Part shown: positions 37,010-45,646 of the stretch, in pieces
Position numbering within the stretch: the stretch's first letter is position 1
Layout of the letters: each line of letters starts with the position of its first letter
From: Hyphomonas sp.
Lineage (GTDB): Bacteria > Pseudomonadota > Alphaproteobacteria > Caulobacterales > Hyphomonadaceae
Reading direction: 5' to 3'
Assembly: GCA_002700305.1 (NCBI GenBank)
Contig: PACZ01000008.1
Coordinates: 1-64,000, forward strand
Length of the DNA: 64,000 nt
The notes under the pieces: generated by a model
Database searches by the model: none
What the model was told of the DNA's origin: nothing
What the model saw: only the letters and a program-made list of their open reading frames with translations
Translations under genes and position numbers: made by a program

Positions 37010-37549
37010 ATGCGTACTCCCGGTCCGACCATTGAAACCGAACGGCTGATCCTCCGCCCGCCGCAGGCTGAGGATTTCGAACCCATGTGCGCCATGATGG
37101 CGGACGAGGAGACGGCACGTTTCATTGGCGGCGTGATGGCGCCGTCTACCGTCTGGCGCTCGCTTTGCGCGCTGGCAGGGGCGTGGACGATCCGCGGCTA
37201 TTCCATGTTCTCCGTGATCGAGAAATCGACCGGGAACTGGATCGGGCGCCTCGGCCCCTGGCAACCGGAAGGCTGGCCGGGCACAGAGATCGCCTATGGC
37301 CTGACCAAGGCGGCGCAGGGCAGGGGCTATGCGCAGGAAGGTGTCTCGGCGGCGATCGACTATGCGGTCGACATTCTCGGCTGGGACGAGATCATCCATT
37401 GCATCGATGCGAAGAACGCCGCCTCGCTGCGCGTGGCAGAGCGGCTCGGCGCACGCAAACTCCGGCAGGCGCAGGCTCCGGAGCCGTTTTCCGACATGTA
37501 CTGGGATGTCTACGGCCAGAGCGCCGATGACTGGCGGGCCCGGCGGTAA
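37010..37549 (+). CDS. GNAT family N-acetyltransferase (RimJ/RimL-like)
   Basis: This 179-residue protein opens TIETERLILRPPQAEDFEPM, the usual start of RimJ/RimL-type acetyltransferases. The acetyl-CoA loop lies around AAQGRGYAQEGVSAAIDYA (residues about 102-120), and the C-terminal IHCIDAKNAASLRVAERLG stretch is standard. AGGA 7 bases before the ATG fixes this start over in-frame Mets at 36896 and 36986. Substrate unknown; it may acetylate a protein N-terminus or a small molecule. Confidence 0.9.
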   Translation: MRTPGPTIETERLILRPPQAEDFEPMCAMMADEETARFIGGVMAPSTVWRSLCALAGAWTIRGYSMFSVIEKSTGNWIGRLGPWQPEGWPGTEIAYGLTKAAQGRGYAQEGVSAAIDYAVDILGWDEIIHCIDAKNAASLRVAERLGARKLRQAQAPEPFSDMYWDVYGQSADDWRARR

Positions 37550-37631
37550 ATCCTGCGTGAGCTCACGCGCTCGTGCATCGCCTGCCGGCCATGGGGCGGA
37601 TAGGGCTGAGTTCAAAGAAAAGGAACCGCCC

Positions 37632-38243
37632 ATGATCCGTACTGCCTCTCTCGCGTCTCTTCTTGCCTTGCTGCCTGCCGCCGCCGCGGCGCAGGAGCCC
37701 TCAGATGTTCAGATGGCGGCAAAATCCGCCGAAGCGGAACGCGCCGCCATGGCCGAGGAGATGCGGGTCGGCCCCATCGTCGGCCAGCCTGCGCCGGCCG
37801 TGTCCGTGATCGGGCCGGAAGGCGCCGTCAGCTTCACCGATCTTGCCGGAGAGAAAGGCACAGTCGTTGCATTTTTCCGCTCGGCCGACTGGTGCCCCTA
37901 CTGCAAGAAGCAGCTGATCGACCTGAAAGAGGCGGCGGCCCCGCTCGGCGAGGAAGGCTGGACTCTGATCGGCGTGTCTTATGACTCACCGGAAATCCTT
38001 GCCGACTTCAAGTCGGCGAAGGCGCTGCCTTACGGCCTCTATTCCGACACCGGGTCTGCCGCCATCGATGCGTTCGACCTGCGCAATCCTGACGTGCCGG
38101 CAGGGTCTCGCTATGACGGCATTCCCCACCCGGCCATCATCTTCATCGCAGCCGACGGCACCGTGAAGGCCGTGATGCGGGAGGAAGGCTACAAGGACCG
38201 GTCGGCCATCGACGCAGTACTGGAGCTGGCTGCGGCGCTCTGA
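37632..38243 (+). CDS. Exported peroxiredoxin (AhpC/TSA family)
   Basis: This 203-residue protein has a signal peptide (cleavage near AAA-QEP at 20-21) and a thioredoxin-fold AhpC/TSA domain. The active-site run SADWCPYCKK holds Cys88 and Cys91; Cys88 is the likely peroxidatic residue. A CxxC in this place is like thioredoxin-type redoxins, so either peroxidase or disulfide chemistry in the periplasm is possible. It follows the GNAT gene after 82 bases. Confidence 0.88.
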   Translation: MIRTASLASLLALLPAAAAAQEPSDVQMAAKSAEAERAAMAEEMRVGPIVGQPAPAVSVIGPEGAVSFTDLAGEKGTVVAFFRSADWCPYCKKQLIDLKEAAAPLGEEGWTLIGVSYDSPEILADFKSAKALPYGLYSDTGSAAIDAFDLRNPDVPAGSRYDGIPHPAIIFIAADGTVKAVMREEGYKDRSAIDAVLELAAAL

Positions 38244-38269
38244 TCCGCCCGGACGGGTTTCAACCATCA

Positions 38270-38304
38270 CCGGAATGGCATAGCGTTCGCGCAAACCATT
38301 CCGG
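38270..38304 (+). promoter_or_regulatory. Inverted repeat overlapping the ribosome site of the M28 peptidase gene
   Basis: CCGGAATGG and CCATTCCGG form 9-bp arms separated by 17 bases. The 3' arm includes the first part of the ribosome site (GGAG at 38303-38306) and ends 9 bases before the ATG. As RNA it could hide the ribosome site; as DNA it could be an operator. Confidence 0.5.
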
Positions 38305-38313
38305 AGATGCCTG

Positions 38314-39744
38314 ATGAGACCTGTTGCCCTTGCTGCCATAGGCGCGCTTGCCGCCTGCCAGATGCTGACTGCGGCCGCTGAGACGCCCGCCGACCGGGAA
38401 GCGGAGATCCTGAAAACGGCGACCTCGCTGGCCAATGCCGGCACCTGGGACAATGTCGGCCTGCAATTCGTCGAGGACCTGACAACGGAAATCGGTCCGC
38501 GCCTTGCCGGGTCTCCGGATGAGAAACGCGCGCGTGACTGGGCCGTCGCGGAGCTGACCGAAATGGGCTTTGCGAATGTCCATGTCGAAGACTTCACCGT
38601 GCCGTACTGGAAGCGGACGCATGAAACTGCGCGCGTTGTGGGGGCGAGCGCCCAGCCGCTGATCATCACGGCGCTCGGCGGCAGTGCGCCGACCCCGGAA
38701 GGCGGGCTGGAAGCCGACATTGTCCGGTACGAACTCCTGGCCGACATGCTGGCCGCGGATGACGCAGACGTCGCCGGCAAGATCGTTTTCATCGACGAAT
38801 ACATGACCCGCACCCAGACAGGGGCAGGCTATGGCCTCGCTGTGGCCAAGCGCGCGGCCTGCCCGAAAGCGGCGGCGGCAAAAGGCGCCGTCGCCTGCCT
38901 GATCCGGTCTGTCGGAACAGATCATTTCCGCCGGCCGCATACGGGCGGGATCGACCGGCGCGGCCCGGATGGCGTGGCAAAGCCGATGGGGCCGATCCCG
39001 GCCGCGGCCCTCTCCGCGCCAGACGCTGACCAGCTGGCCCGCCTGCTGGAGCGAGGGCCTGTGACCGTCAATCTCGACATCGGTGTCGAGACGGCTGATG
39101 CCGCGCCCTCCGGCAATGTCATTGCCGAAGTCGAAGGCGGTGCGAACAAGGACGAGATCGTGCTGCTCGGCTGTCACCTCGATTCCTGGGACCTCGGCAC
39201 AGGCGCCATTGATGACGGGGCCGGTTGCGGCATCGTGGTCGGCGCGGCCAAGCTGATCGACCAGCTGCCCGGCAAGCCGGACCGGACGATCCGCGTCGTG
39301 CTCTACGGTTCGGAAGAGATCGGCCTGTTCGGCGGCGATGCCTATGCCCGTCAGCATGCAGATGAACTGGACAAGCATGTGCTCGCGGCGGAAAGCGACC
39401 ATGGCGCGAGCTATATCTGGCAGTTCCAGACGAAGTTCGGCGAAGGCGCACTGGACTATGCGAAAAAGATCCAGGGCGTGCTGGCCCGTTATGGAGTGGC
39501 ACCGGGCGACAATCTGGCTGGCGGCGGTCCGGACATCGGTGTGCTCGCCCGCTCCGGTGTGCCGGTCGTGACCCCGGCGCAGGATGGCTGGGACTATTTC
39601 GATTATCACCACACGCCAGACGACACGTTCGACAAGATCGAGCCGGATGCCTTCCGCCAGAATGTCAGCGTCTATGCGGCCTTCGCCTATATGGCAGCAG
39701 ACTCCGGCTGGGATTTCCGCAAACCGGCCAATCCGGAAGAATAG
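38314..39744 (+). CDS. M28 family zinc aminopeptidase, exported
   Basis: This 476-residue secreted metallopeptidase resembles plasma glutamate carboxypeptidase-type M28 enzymes. A signal sequence (possible lipobox LAAC at 12-15) is followed by a PA-domain insertion. The di-zinc site comes after it, with HLDSWD (His288, Asp290), DDGAG (Asp301), the catalytic Glu pair at 334-335 and a C-terminal ligand in HHTPDD (His432/433). It probably trims peptides in the periplasm. The HEPN-like gene starts 6 bases after its stop. Confidence 0.93.
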   Translation: MRPVALAAIGALAACQMLTAAAETPADREAEILKTATSLANAGTWDNVGLQFVEDLTTEIGPRLAGSPDEKRARDWAVAELTEMGFANVHVEDFTVPYWKRTHETARVVGASAQPLIITALGGSAPTPEGGLEADIVRYELLADMLAADDADVAGKIVFIDEYMTRTQTGAGYGLAVAKRAACPKAAAAKGAVACLIRSVGTDHFRRPHTGGIDRRGPDGVAKPMGPIPAAALSAPDADQLARLLERGPVTVNLDIGVETADAAPSGNVIAEVEGGANKDEIVLLGCHLDSWDLGTGAIDDGAGCGIVVGAAKLIDQLPGKPDRTIRVVLYGSEEIGLFGGDAYARQHADELDKHVLAAESDHGASYIWQFQTKFGEGALDYAKKIQGVLARYGVAPGDNLAGGGPDIGVLARSGVPVVTPAQDGWDYFDYHHTPDDTFDKIEPDAFRQNVSVYAAFAYMAADSGWDFRKPANPEE

Positions 39745-39750
39745 GCGGCC

Positions 39751-40281
39751 ATGGCCCCGCGGCAGCGGATCGGCCCGGCCCTTGGCGCCGTGCTGGAAGG
39801 GCTGAAGCTTGCCCGGCGGGAGTTTGAAGGCGCCGCCGCAGATCCGCCGCGCATGCGCTGGGTGCCGGTAGCGCTCGTGTCTGCCCTCCAGGCCGGACTG
39901 GTCGCGGCGCTGTCCGGCTATGAAAGTGCGGGGGAGGGGGATGTAACAGACCCCTCCCAGCCAGACCGGTTCGCCCCGATTGCGCTCCTGCTGCGCCGGG
40001 CGCGGTCCACCGAGTATCTGAACCCGCCGGAATTGCTGGAACTGCCCGGACGGATGGTGCGCGGCATCGAAACGCTGGTGACGGCGCGCAACGCCGTGCT
40101 GCACGGGCCGGGCGTCTCGGAATCTTCTGTGGGGAACGATGCGTACCGTTCTGTCCTGCAGGTCCTGCAACACGTCTGCCTGCTTCACCCCTCTTTCCCG
40201 GTGGAAGGGCACGGGCTGATGCTCGCTCTCATCCGGGATGAAATTTCCGCATTTGAGCGGTCGCTGGCCTCAATTGGTTAA
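39751..40281 (+). CDS. Small HEPN-like protein of unknown function
   Basis: I do not recognise a named family. The 176-residue protein is mostly helical, without signal peptide or membrane segment. It carries RNAVLH at residues 113-118, which matches the Rx4H motif (commonly RNxxxH) of HEPN RNases, and a helix precedes it as in that fold. It lies 6 bases after the M28 gene and 35 bases before the EnvC-like gene, so it appears to be part of the same transcript. Whether it cuts RNA is untested; a single-motif match can mislead. Confidence 0.6.
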   Translation: MAPRQRIGPALGAVLEGLKLARREFEGAAADPPRMRWVPVALVSALQAGLVAALSGYESAGEGDVTDPSQPDRFAPIALLLRRARSTEYLNPPELLELPGRMVRGIETLVTARNAVLHGPGVSESSVGNDAYRSVLQVLQHVCLLHPSFPVEGHGLMLALIRDEISAFERSLASIG

Positions 40282-40316
40282 TGTGCAGGTCATGATCTTT
40301 CGGCAAGACTGGCCGG

Positions 40317-41552
40317 ATGACGCCCGATTCCCGCGCATATTCTTTCGGTGCCCGCGTGTTCCGCACCCTGGCGCCGGCCGTCTCGCTCCTGCTGCTCGCT
40401 GCCGCGGCGCCGGACACGTTTTCGCGGGAAGAACTGGAAGCGCTGGAGTCCGAAAAGCGCGTCGCCGAGCAGAAGCTGGCCGCGCTTCAGGCGAGCGGTG
40501 AGGATGCGCAAAAAGACCTCAAGAATGTCGATGCAGACCTGATCGCGGCGGCCATGGAATCCCGCCGGCGGGAAGATCAGGCGGCCGAGGCCGAAAAGAG
40601 TCTCGCCGATCTCGGCACCCGGCGGATCACCGCGCAGATGCGCTTGCTTGAAGACCAGCAGGCCCTTGAGGACCTGCTCGCGGCGCTGGCGGCGTCCAAC
40701 CGGCGTAAACCGCCTGCGCTGGTCATCTCGCCCGGCAAGGCGAATACCGCGGTGCGCCGGGCCATCCTGATGAGCGAGACCACGCCCCGGCTGGCTGCCC
40801 GGACAGAAACAGTGCGCGCCGAAATCGATGAGCTGAACACGCTGGAACGCCGGATCCGCGGCGAAAAGGCCCGGCTTGAGGCGGCGGAAGCGACACTTGC
40901 CCTGAAACAGGTGGAGATCGAACGCCTCGCCGCCGCCAAGCGCGGCGCCTTTGAGGACCTGTCCGGCGACATCGCACGGCTGAAGTCGCGCTCCGCTGAG
41001 CTCGGTGCGCAAGCCGATACGCTGCGCAACCTGCTGCGCGCGCTGGAATCCGATGCGCCAACCGCGCCGGGCGTGAAACCCTCCCTCCGGCCGCGCCTTG
41101 TGTCTTCGTCGCCCAGCTCCCCCGCGTCCAAGCCTGTCTCGCCTGCGACCCGCCCTCTGGGTAAGGCGGCGCTGGGCGGTCTGGAACAACCGGTTTCCGG
41201 CAATGTGCTGCATTCCTTTGGCGACAAGCTGAACACCGGCGGCAAGGCGGAATGGATCACCTTCTCCACCCGGGCCGAGGCGCAGGTTACCGCGCCGGTC
41301 GCCGGTACGGTCGAATATGCCCGTCCGTTCCGGTCCTACGGAACGATGCTAATTTTGCGGACGAGTGACGGATACCATGTTATCCTGTCCGGAATGAGCC
41401 GTATCTACGTCACCGAGGGCCAGAAAGTGGCCACGGGCGAGCCGGTGGGCCGTATGCCTGACCGCTCAGACCCGCCTCCGGAACTCAATATGGAATTGAG
41501 ACTTGGCGACACGGTCATGAATCCTGCAGACTGGTTACCAAGACGCGGATGA
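40317..41552 (+). CDS. EnvC-like murein hydrolase activator (degenerate LytM domain)
   Basis: This 411-residue protein starts with a signal peptide or anchor (to about residue 32), then a long coiled coil (about 36-245), a Ser/Pro linker, and a C-terminal M23/LytM fold. The zinc ligands of active M23 enzymes are lost: AEWITFS replaces the usual HxGxD region, and GYHVILSG and ELNMEL replace HxH and the last ligand. This is the pattern of EnvC, which activates amidases rather than cutting peptidoglycan. Its stop overlaps an ATG near ctpA. Confidence 0.9.
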   Translation: MTPDSRAYSFGARVFRTLAPAVSLLLLAAAAPDTFSREELEALESEKRVAEQKLAALQASGEDAQKDLKNVDADLIAAAMESRRREDQAAEAEKSLADLGTRRITAQMRLLEDQQALEDLLAALAASNRRKPPALVISPGKANTAVRRAILMSETTPRLAARTETVRAEIDELNTLERRIRGEKARLEAAEATLALKQVEIERLAAAKRGAFEDLSGDIARLKSRSAELGAQADTLRNLLRALESDAPTAPGVKPSLRPRLVSSSPSSPASKPVSPATRPLGKAALGGLEQPVSGNVLHSFGDKLNTGGKAEWITFSTRAEAQVTAPVAGTVEYARPFRSYGTMLILRTSDGYHVILSGMSRIYVTEGQKVATGEPVGRMPDRSDPPPELNMELRLGDTVMNPADWLPRRG

Positions 41553-41578
41553 GGTCACTCATGAGAGAGGTTTGGAAC

Positions 41579-42910
41579 ATGCGTTCATTGCTGATTGGCA
41601 CCGGTGTTGGTTTAATCCTCGGCGCGACGGCAGTCGGCCTGTCTGCGATCGCGGCACCGCAGAACACGCCACCGCCCTCCGATCCGCGCACAGTGACCTA
41701 CCAGCAACTTGAATTATTTGCGGAAATTCTGGCCCGCGCCCGTCAGGACTATGTGACGGAGATCGACGAGCCGGAAGCCATGGAAGCGGCCATCAACGGC
41801 ATGCTGACCTCGCTGGACCCGCATTCGAGCTATCTCAATGCAGACGATTTCAAGTCCATGCAGGTGCAGACGTCCGGTGAGTATGGCGGTCTTGGCATCG
41901 AAGTGACGATGGAAGACGGCTTTGTGAAAGTCATTTCCCCCATGGACGACACGCCGGCCAGCCGGGCAGGAATCCAGCCGGGTGACCTGATTACCGCCAT
42001 CAACGGCCAGCCGATCATCGGCCAGACGCTGAATGACGCCGTCAAGGAAATGCGCGGCGAGAAGGGCACGCAGATCGACATCACCGTGCTGCGCGATGGC
42101 GTCGACCCATTCGATGTGACGCTCACCCGTGAAGTCATCGAGCAGAAATCCGTGACCTGGGAACTCGACGAGGACGATATCGGCTATATCCGTATCTCGA
42201 CCTTCAATGAGCGGACGACCCCACTGCTGGAAGCAGCAGTCAATGGCATTTCCGAAGAGACCGGCGGGCGTCCGCGCGGCATTATCGTCGACCTGCGCAA
42301 CAATGGCGGCGGCCTGATGGACCAGGCCGTGTCGGTCAGCGACATGTTCCTGTCGGGCGGCGAAGTCGTCTCCACGCAGGGGCGGCGCGCAGCGGACATG
42401 GAAAGCTACATGGCGCACAATGGCGAGGTGTTCAAAGGCGTGCCGATGATCGTCCTGATCAATGGCGGGTCGGCCTCAGCCTCCGAAATCGTGGCAGGGG
42501 CCCTGCAGGACCGCCGCCGCGCGACCATTGTCGGCACGACCAGCTTCGGCAAGGGATCGGTCCAGACCGTTATCCCGCTGGGCGCGGATCGCGGGGCGCT
42601 GCGCCTAACCACGGCGCGCTACTACACCCCGTCCGGCCATTCGATCCAGGCGCTCGGTATCGAACCGGACGTCTCGATCTCGCCGGCGCGCCTGACCGAG
42701 GAAGAACTGGCCAAGATCAAGCGCTTCTCCGAAGCGGACCTGCCGCATGCCCTGCAGAACGAGGAAGGCGAAGAGCGCCGCGCCCTGCAGATGCCGGACG
42801 AGCAGCCGCCGGAAGGCTATGAAGGCAAGGACTTCCAGCTGGAGCGTGCGAAACAGATGCTCAAGGACGGTGCCATCACCGCCAGCAATGGTCTGAAACG
42901 CGCCGGATAA
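41579..42910 (+). CDS. ctpA: Carboxy-terminal processing protease CtpA (S41 family)
   Basis: This 443-residue periplasmic serine protease is anchored by an N-terminal membrane segment. A PDZ domain (around residues 85-170) is followed by the S41 catalytic domain with Ser300 in GSASASEI and Lys325 in SFGKGS, the usual 25-residue spacing. It processes proteins from the C-terminus, often peptidoglycan hydrolases. The start at 41579 has AGAGAGG 8 bases upstream; an ATG at 41549 overlaps the EnvC-like stop. The envC-ctpA pairing is standard in alphaproteobacteria. Confidence 0.95.
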   Translation: MRSLLIGTGVGLILGATAVGLSAIAAPQNTPPPSDPRTVTYQQLELFAEILARARQDYVTEIDEPEAMEAAINGMLTSLDPHSSYLNADDFKSMQVQTSGEYGGLGIEVTMEDGFVKVISPMDDTPASRAGIQPGDLITAINGQPIIGQTLNDAVKEMRGEKGTQIDITVLRDGVDPFDVTLTREVIEQKSVTWELDEDDIGYIRISTFNERTTPLLEAAVNGISEETGGRPRGIIVDLRNNGGGLMDQAVSVSDMFLSGGEVVSTQGRRAADMESYMAHNGEVFKGVPMIVLINGGSASASEIVAGALQDRRRATIVGTTSFGKGSVQTVIPLGADRGALRLTTARYYTPSGHSIQALGIEPDVSISPARLTEEELAKIKRFSEADLPHALQNEEGEERRALQMPDEQPPEGYEGKDFQLERAKQMLKDGAITASNGLKRAG

Positions 42911-42917
42911 CAGCATT

Positions 42918-42948
42918 CGGTTAACCTTCGTTTGCAACCTGTTAACCG
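42918..42948 (+). promoter_or_regulatory. Inverted GTTAAC repeat between ctpA and the deacetylase gene
   Basis: CGGTTAAC (42918-42925) and GTTAACCG (42941-42948) are perfect inverted arms with a 15-base spacer; each holds the palindrome GTTAAC. No T-run follows, so this may be an operator or weak hairpin. Confidence 0.4.
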
Positions 42949-43004
42949 GATTGATGCAAATCTGGTCGTTCACAGTCGACTGGATTTGATTACGAGGTTG
43001 CCAC

Positions 43005-44327
43005 ATGGCAAATCGCCGGGATGCTGAGCCGTCACCGCTGCGCGCAGGCGTTTTGCATACGGGTCTCAGCCTGTTGGTGTTCGGCGGGATCGCCGGCGCG
43101 CTTGGCGCGGGAATCTTCCTGACGGGCGATCCCTCGGAAGCCGGTCCGAAACAGACCCTGGCCCTGTTCGATACCCAGGACACGGTTGCGCCGCCGCTCA
43201 AGACGCGCCTGAAGACCGACATCGCGACAGCGAACCTGTCGATCGAAACGCCTGATTACAGCGAAGAGGGCGGATCGGGCGATCTGCCAGAGTCCGGGCC
43301 GGACCTCGGTATCGACGCGCCGCAGGAAACCCGCACAGCTGAGCTCGAAGCGGACCTGCCTGCCGGGCAGGGGGATGCTGACGAGGGCGGCGTCCGCATC
43401 AATGGCAAACTGGTCAAACCCGGTGAATCCTATGGGGAAGTCACCCGGGTCGTCTCGCTGGAACGTGCGCCCATTTCCGGTATGACCGAGCAGCTGAACG
43501 GCATGACGCTGCCGCGCATTTCGCCAGAGGGCATTGCGCCGGCCGATGCCTATGCCCGGCCCTTCATCAATCCCGGCAACAAGCCGGTTGTGGCGATCGT
43601 CGTCGGCGGCCTTGGCATCAATGCGACGCATACGAAATCCGCCATCGACGAATTGCCGCCGGAAGTGACGCTGTCCTTCGCGCCGGATGCAACCAGCCTG
43701 CAGACTTGGATCAACCGCGCCCGCGCGGCCGGTCATGAAGTGCTGATCGAGACGCCGATGGAGGCCTATGATTACGGCCGGATGAAAATGCATCCGCTGA
43801 CCCTGCTGGCCACCGAGGACGAAGCACGCAACCGGGCACGGCTCGACCGCATTCTCAGCCGCTCGACCGGCTATTTCGGCCTGATCAATTCGCAGGGCTC
43901 CAAGATTGCCGATGACGAGGCGGCGATGAAGCCGGTCCTTCAGGCCGTTTCAGATCGCGGTCTGGCCTTTATCGATGATGGCGGCCTCAATGCCGGGCAT
44001 ATGAAACAGCTCTCCGGTGAAACCGGCCTTCGCTATGTGCGCGCCGATTCCGCGATTGATGCGAAACTGTCGGCAGATGAAATCTCTTCCGAGTTCATGG
44101 AGCTGGAAAGCCAGGCGCTGAAGAATGGTGCGGCGCTGGGCTCCGGCTTTGCTTTTCCGATCACGATCGAGATGGTGAAGACCTGGACGGCCGGCCTGGA
44201 CCAGAAAGGCATCGTCCTGGCGCCTGTCTCGGCCCTGGCGGCCATGCCCCCACAGCCGGAAAATCCCAGTGAAGACAGTGTTCGCACTGGCAGCCTCGAG
44301 CTGCCTCCTGTAAATCCTCACGGGTGA
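43005..44327 (+). CDS. Divergent polysaccharide deacetylase (YibQ family)
   Basis: This 440-residue protein has one N-terminal membrane segment (about 17-40), an acidic periplasmic linker (40-170) and a C-terminal NodB-like barrel. KPVVAIVVGGLGINATHTKSAI is typical of the divergent polysaccharide deacetylase (DUF610/YibQ) family. ETPMEAYDYG is typical as well. Catalytic activity is not established for the family. Placement after envC-ctpA and before rppH is conserved in alphaproteobacteria. The stop overlaps the rppH start (GTGA). Confidence 0.9.
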   Translation: MANRRDAEPSPLRAGVLHTGLSLLVFGGIAGALGAGIFLTGDPSEAGPKQTLALFDTQDTVAPPLKTRLKTDIATANLSIETPDYSEEGGSGDLPESGPDLGIDAPQETRTAELEADLPAGQGDADEGGVRINGKLVKPGESYGEVTRVVSLERAPISGMTEQLNGMTLPRISPEGIAPADAYARPFINPGNKPVVAIVVGGLGINATHTKSAIDELPPEVTLSFAPDATSLQTWINRARAAGHEVLIETPMEAYDYGRMKMHPLTLLATEDEARNRARLDRILSRSTGYFGLINSQGSKIADDEAAMKPVLQAVSDRGLAFIDDGGLNAGHMKQLSGETGLRYVRADSAIDAKLSADEISSEFMELESQALKNGAALGSGFAFPITIEMVKTWTAGLDQKGIVLAPVSALAAMPPQPENPSEDSVRTGSLELPPVNPHG

Positions 44328-44839
44328 CACAGGTTAAGCAAGACCCCGACCGCTATCGCGCCAATGTCGGCCTGGCCCTCTTTTCGAAGGCCGGACACGT
44401 CTTCATTGGCCGCCGTATCAATGGCCGCGGCTCCTTTCAGTGGCAGATGCCGCAGGGCGGGGTCGACAAGGGCGAAGACCCGGCCGAAGCGGCCCTGCGC
44501 GAGCTGGAGGAAGAAGTCGGTGTGCCGGCCAAGCTGGTCGACACGCTGGAGGAAACCGAGGACTGGCTCTACTACGACTTTCCGCCGGACCTGAAGAAAC
44601 GCCTGCCGGGGCCATATCTCGGCCAGCGGCAGAAATGGTTCGCTTTCCGCTTCAAGGGATCTGACAGCGACGTCCGGCTGGACCGGCACACGCCGGAATT
44701 CGACGCCTGGCGCTGGGCGCGGCTGGAAGAGACTCCGTCGCTTGTCGTGCCTTTCAAGCGCGCGGTCTATGCCGAAGTGGCTGTGCGGTTCGAACGCTGG
44801 ACGGCGCCGGTCCTCGGCGGCAAGGTGCCTCAGGGCTGA
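44324..44839 (+). CDS. rppH: RNA pyrophosphohydrolase (Nudix)
   Basis: This enzyme removes pyrophosphate from mRNA 5' ends or cleaves dinucleoside polyphosphates. The 171-residue protein has YRANVGLALF and the Nudix box beginning GGVDKGED at residue 45, with Arg59-Glu60 and Glu63-Glu64 in the expected positions. It starts at GTG inside the preceding stop codon, so translation is coupled to the deacetylase gene. A separate ribosome site starts the hydrolase gene 30 bases later. Confidence 0.95.
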   Translation: MTQVKQDPDRYRANVGLALFSKAGHVFIGRRINGRGSFQWQMPQGGVDKGEDPAEAALRELEEEVGVPAKLVDTLEETEDWLYYDFPPDLKKRLPGPYLGQRQKWFAFRFKGSDSDVRLDRHTPEFDAWRWARLEETPSLVVPFKRAVYAEVAVRFERWTAPVLGGKVPQG

Positions 44840-44869
44840 GGCCGGACACAGGCCAGAGGAGGGACGGGC

Positions 44870-45646
44870 ATGTCAAAGACCCTGTTGATGATTCACGGCG
44901 TCGGATGCGGCGGCGATGTCTGGGACCGGATGATCCCGTTCTTTGAGGCGGACGGCTGGACGTGCGAAGCGCCGACCCTGTTTCCGGGCCGCCGGGTCAA
45001 ATCGAATCCGCCCCAGTCGCTCAGCGAACTCGGCATCGACGACTACATCTCTGCCATGTCTGCGAAGGCAAAAGAGATCGAGAAAGCGACCGGGGAGAAA
45101 CCGGCCGTGATCGGCCATTCCATGGGCGGCCTGATTGCGCAGGTTCTGGCCGAACGGGGAGATGTGTCGCAGGCTGTCTTCCTGACGCCCGCCCAGCCCA
45201 AGGGCTGCGCCGTGATCGGGCCGAGTGTGGCGATCACCTTCCTCAATATCCTGATCCAGCAGAACCGGAAGAAATCCTACAAGGTCTGGCGGACGGGCTT
45301 TGACTTCGGTGTGACGAACTGCGTGCCCAAGCGGCTGCGCGAAGACATCTATGCTGAGGCGCTTTACGATTCCGGAAAAGTCTATGGCGACCTGACCGAC
45401 GGCGTGGAAGTCGACGAGTCGAAGGTCAAAATCCCGACCCTGACAATCGCGGCCGGCAAGGACCGGGCGACGCTGGCTTCCGCCGTCCGCAAGGTCGCCG
45501 AGAAATACAGCCGCGCGCCCGTCGCCGGTGATTTCCTGGAGTATCCGAAGAACGGGCACTGGATCGTCGATGAACCGGGAACGGACCAAGTAGCCGCCGA
45601 CATTGCCAGCTGGCTGGAGCGCACACGTGCAAAGGAAACCGCATGA
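44870..45646 (+). CDS. Alpha/beta hydrolase
   Basis: This 258-residue cytosolic alpha/beta-fold hydrolase has oxyanion context MIHGVGCGG and nucleophile elbow GHSMGG (Ser84). The acid is in AAGKDRAT and the histidine in KNGHWI. The substrate is unknown. It starts after a strong GAGGAGGG site and ends inside the start of the class IV aminotransferase gene (ATGA). That gene is in turn coupled to the sulfotransferase-like gene, so these three look like one pathway. Confidence 0.92.
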   Translation: MSKTLLMIHGVGCGGDVWDRMIPFFEADGWTCEAPTLFPGRRVKSNPPQSLSELGIDDYISAMSAKAKEIEKATGEKPAVIGHSMGGLIAQVLAERGDVSQAVFLTPAQPKGCAVIGPSVAITFLNILIQQNRKKSYKVWRTGFDFGVTNCVPKRLREDIYAEALYDSGKVYGDLTDGVEVDESKVKIPTLTIAAGKDRATLASAVRKVAEKYSRAPVAGDFLEYPKNGHWIVDEPGTDQVAADIASWLERTRAKETA

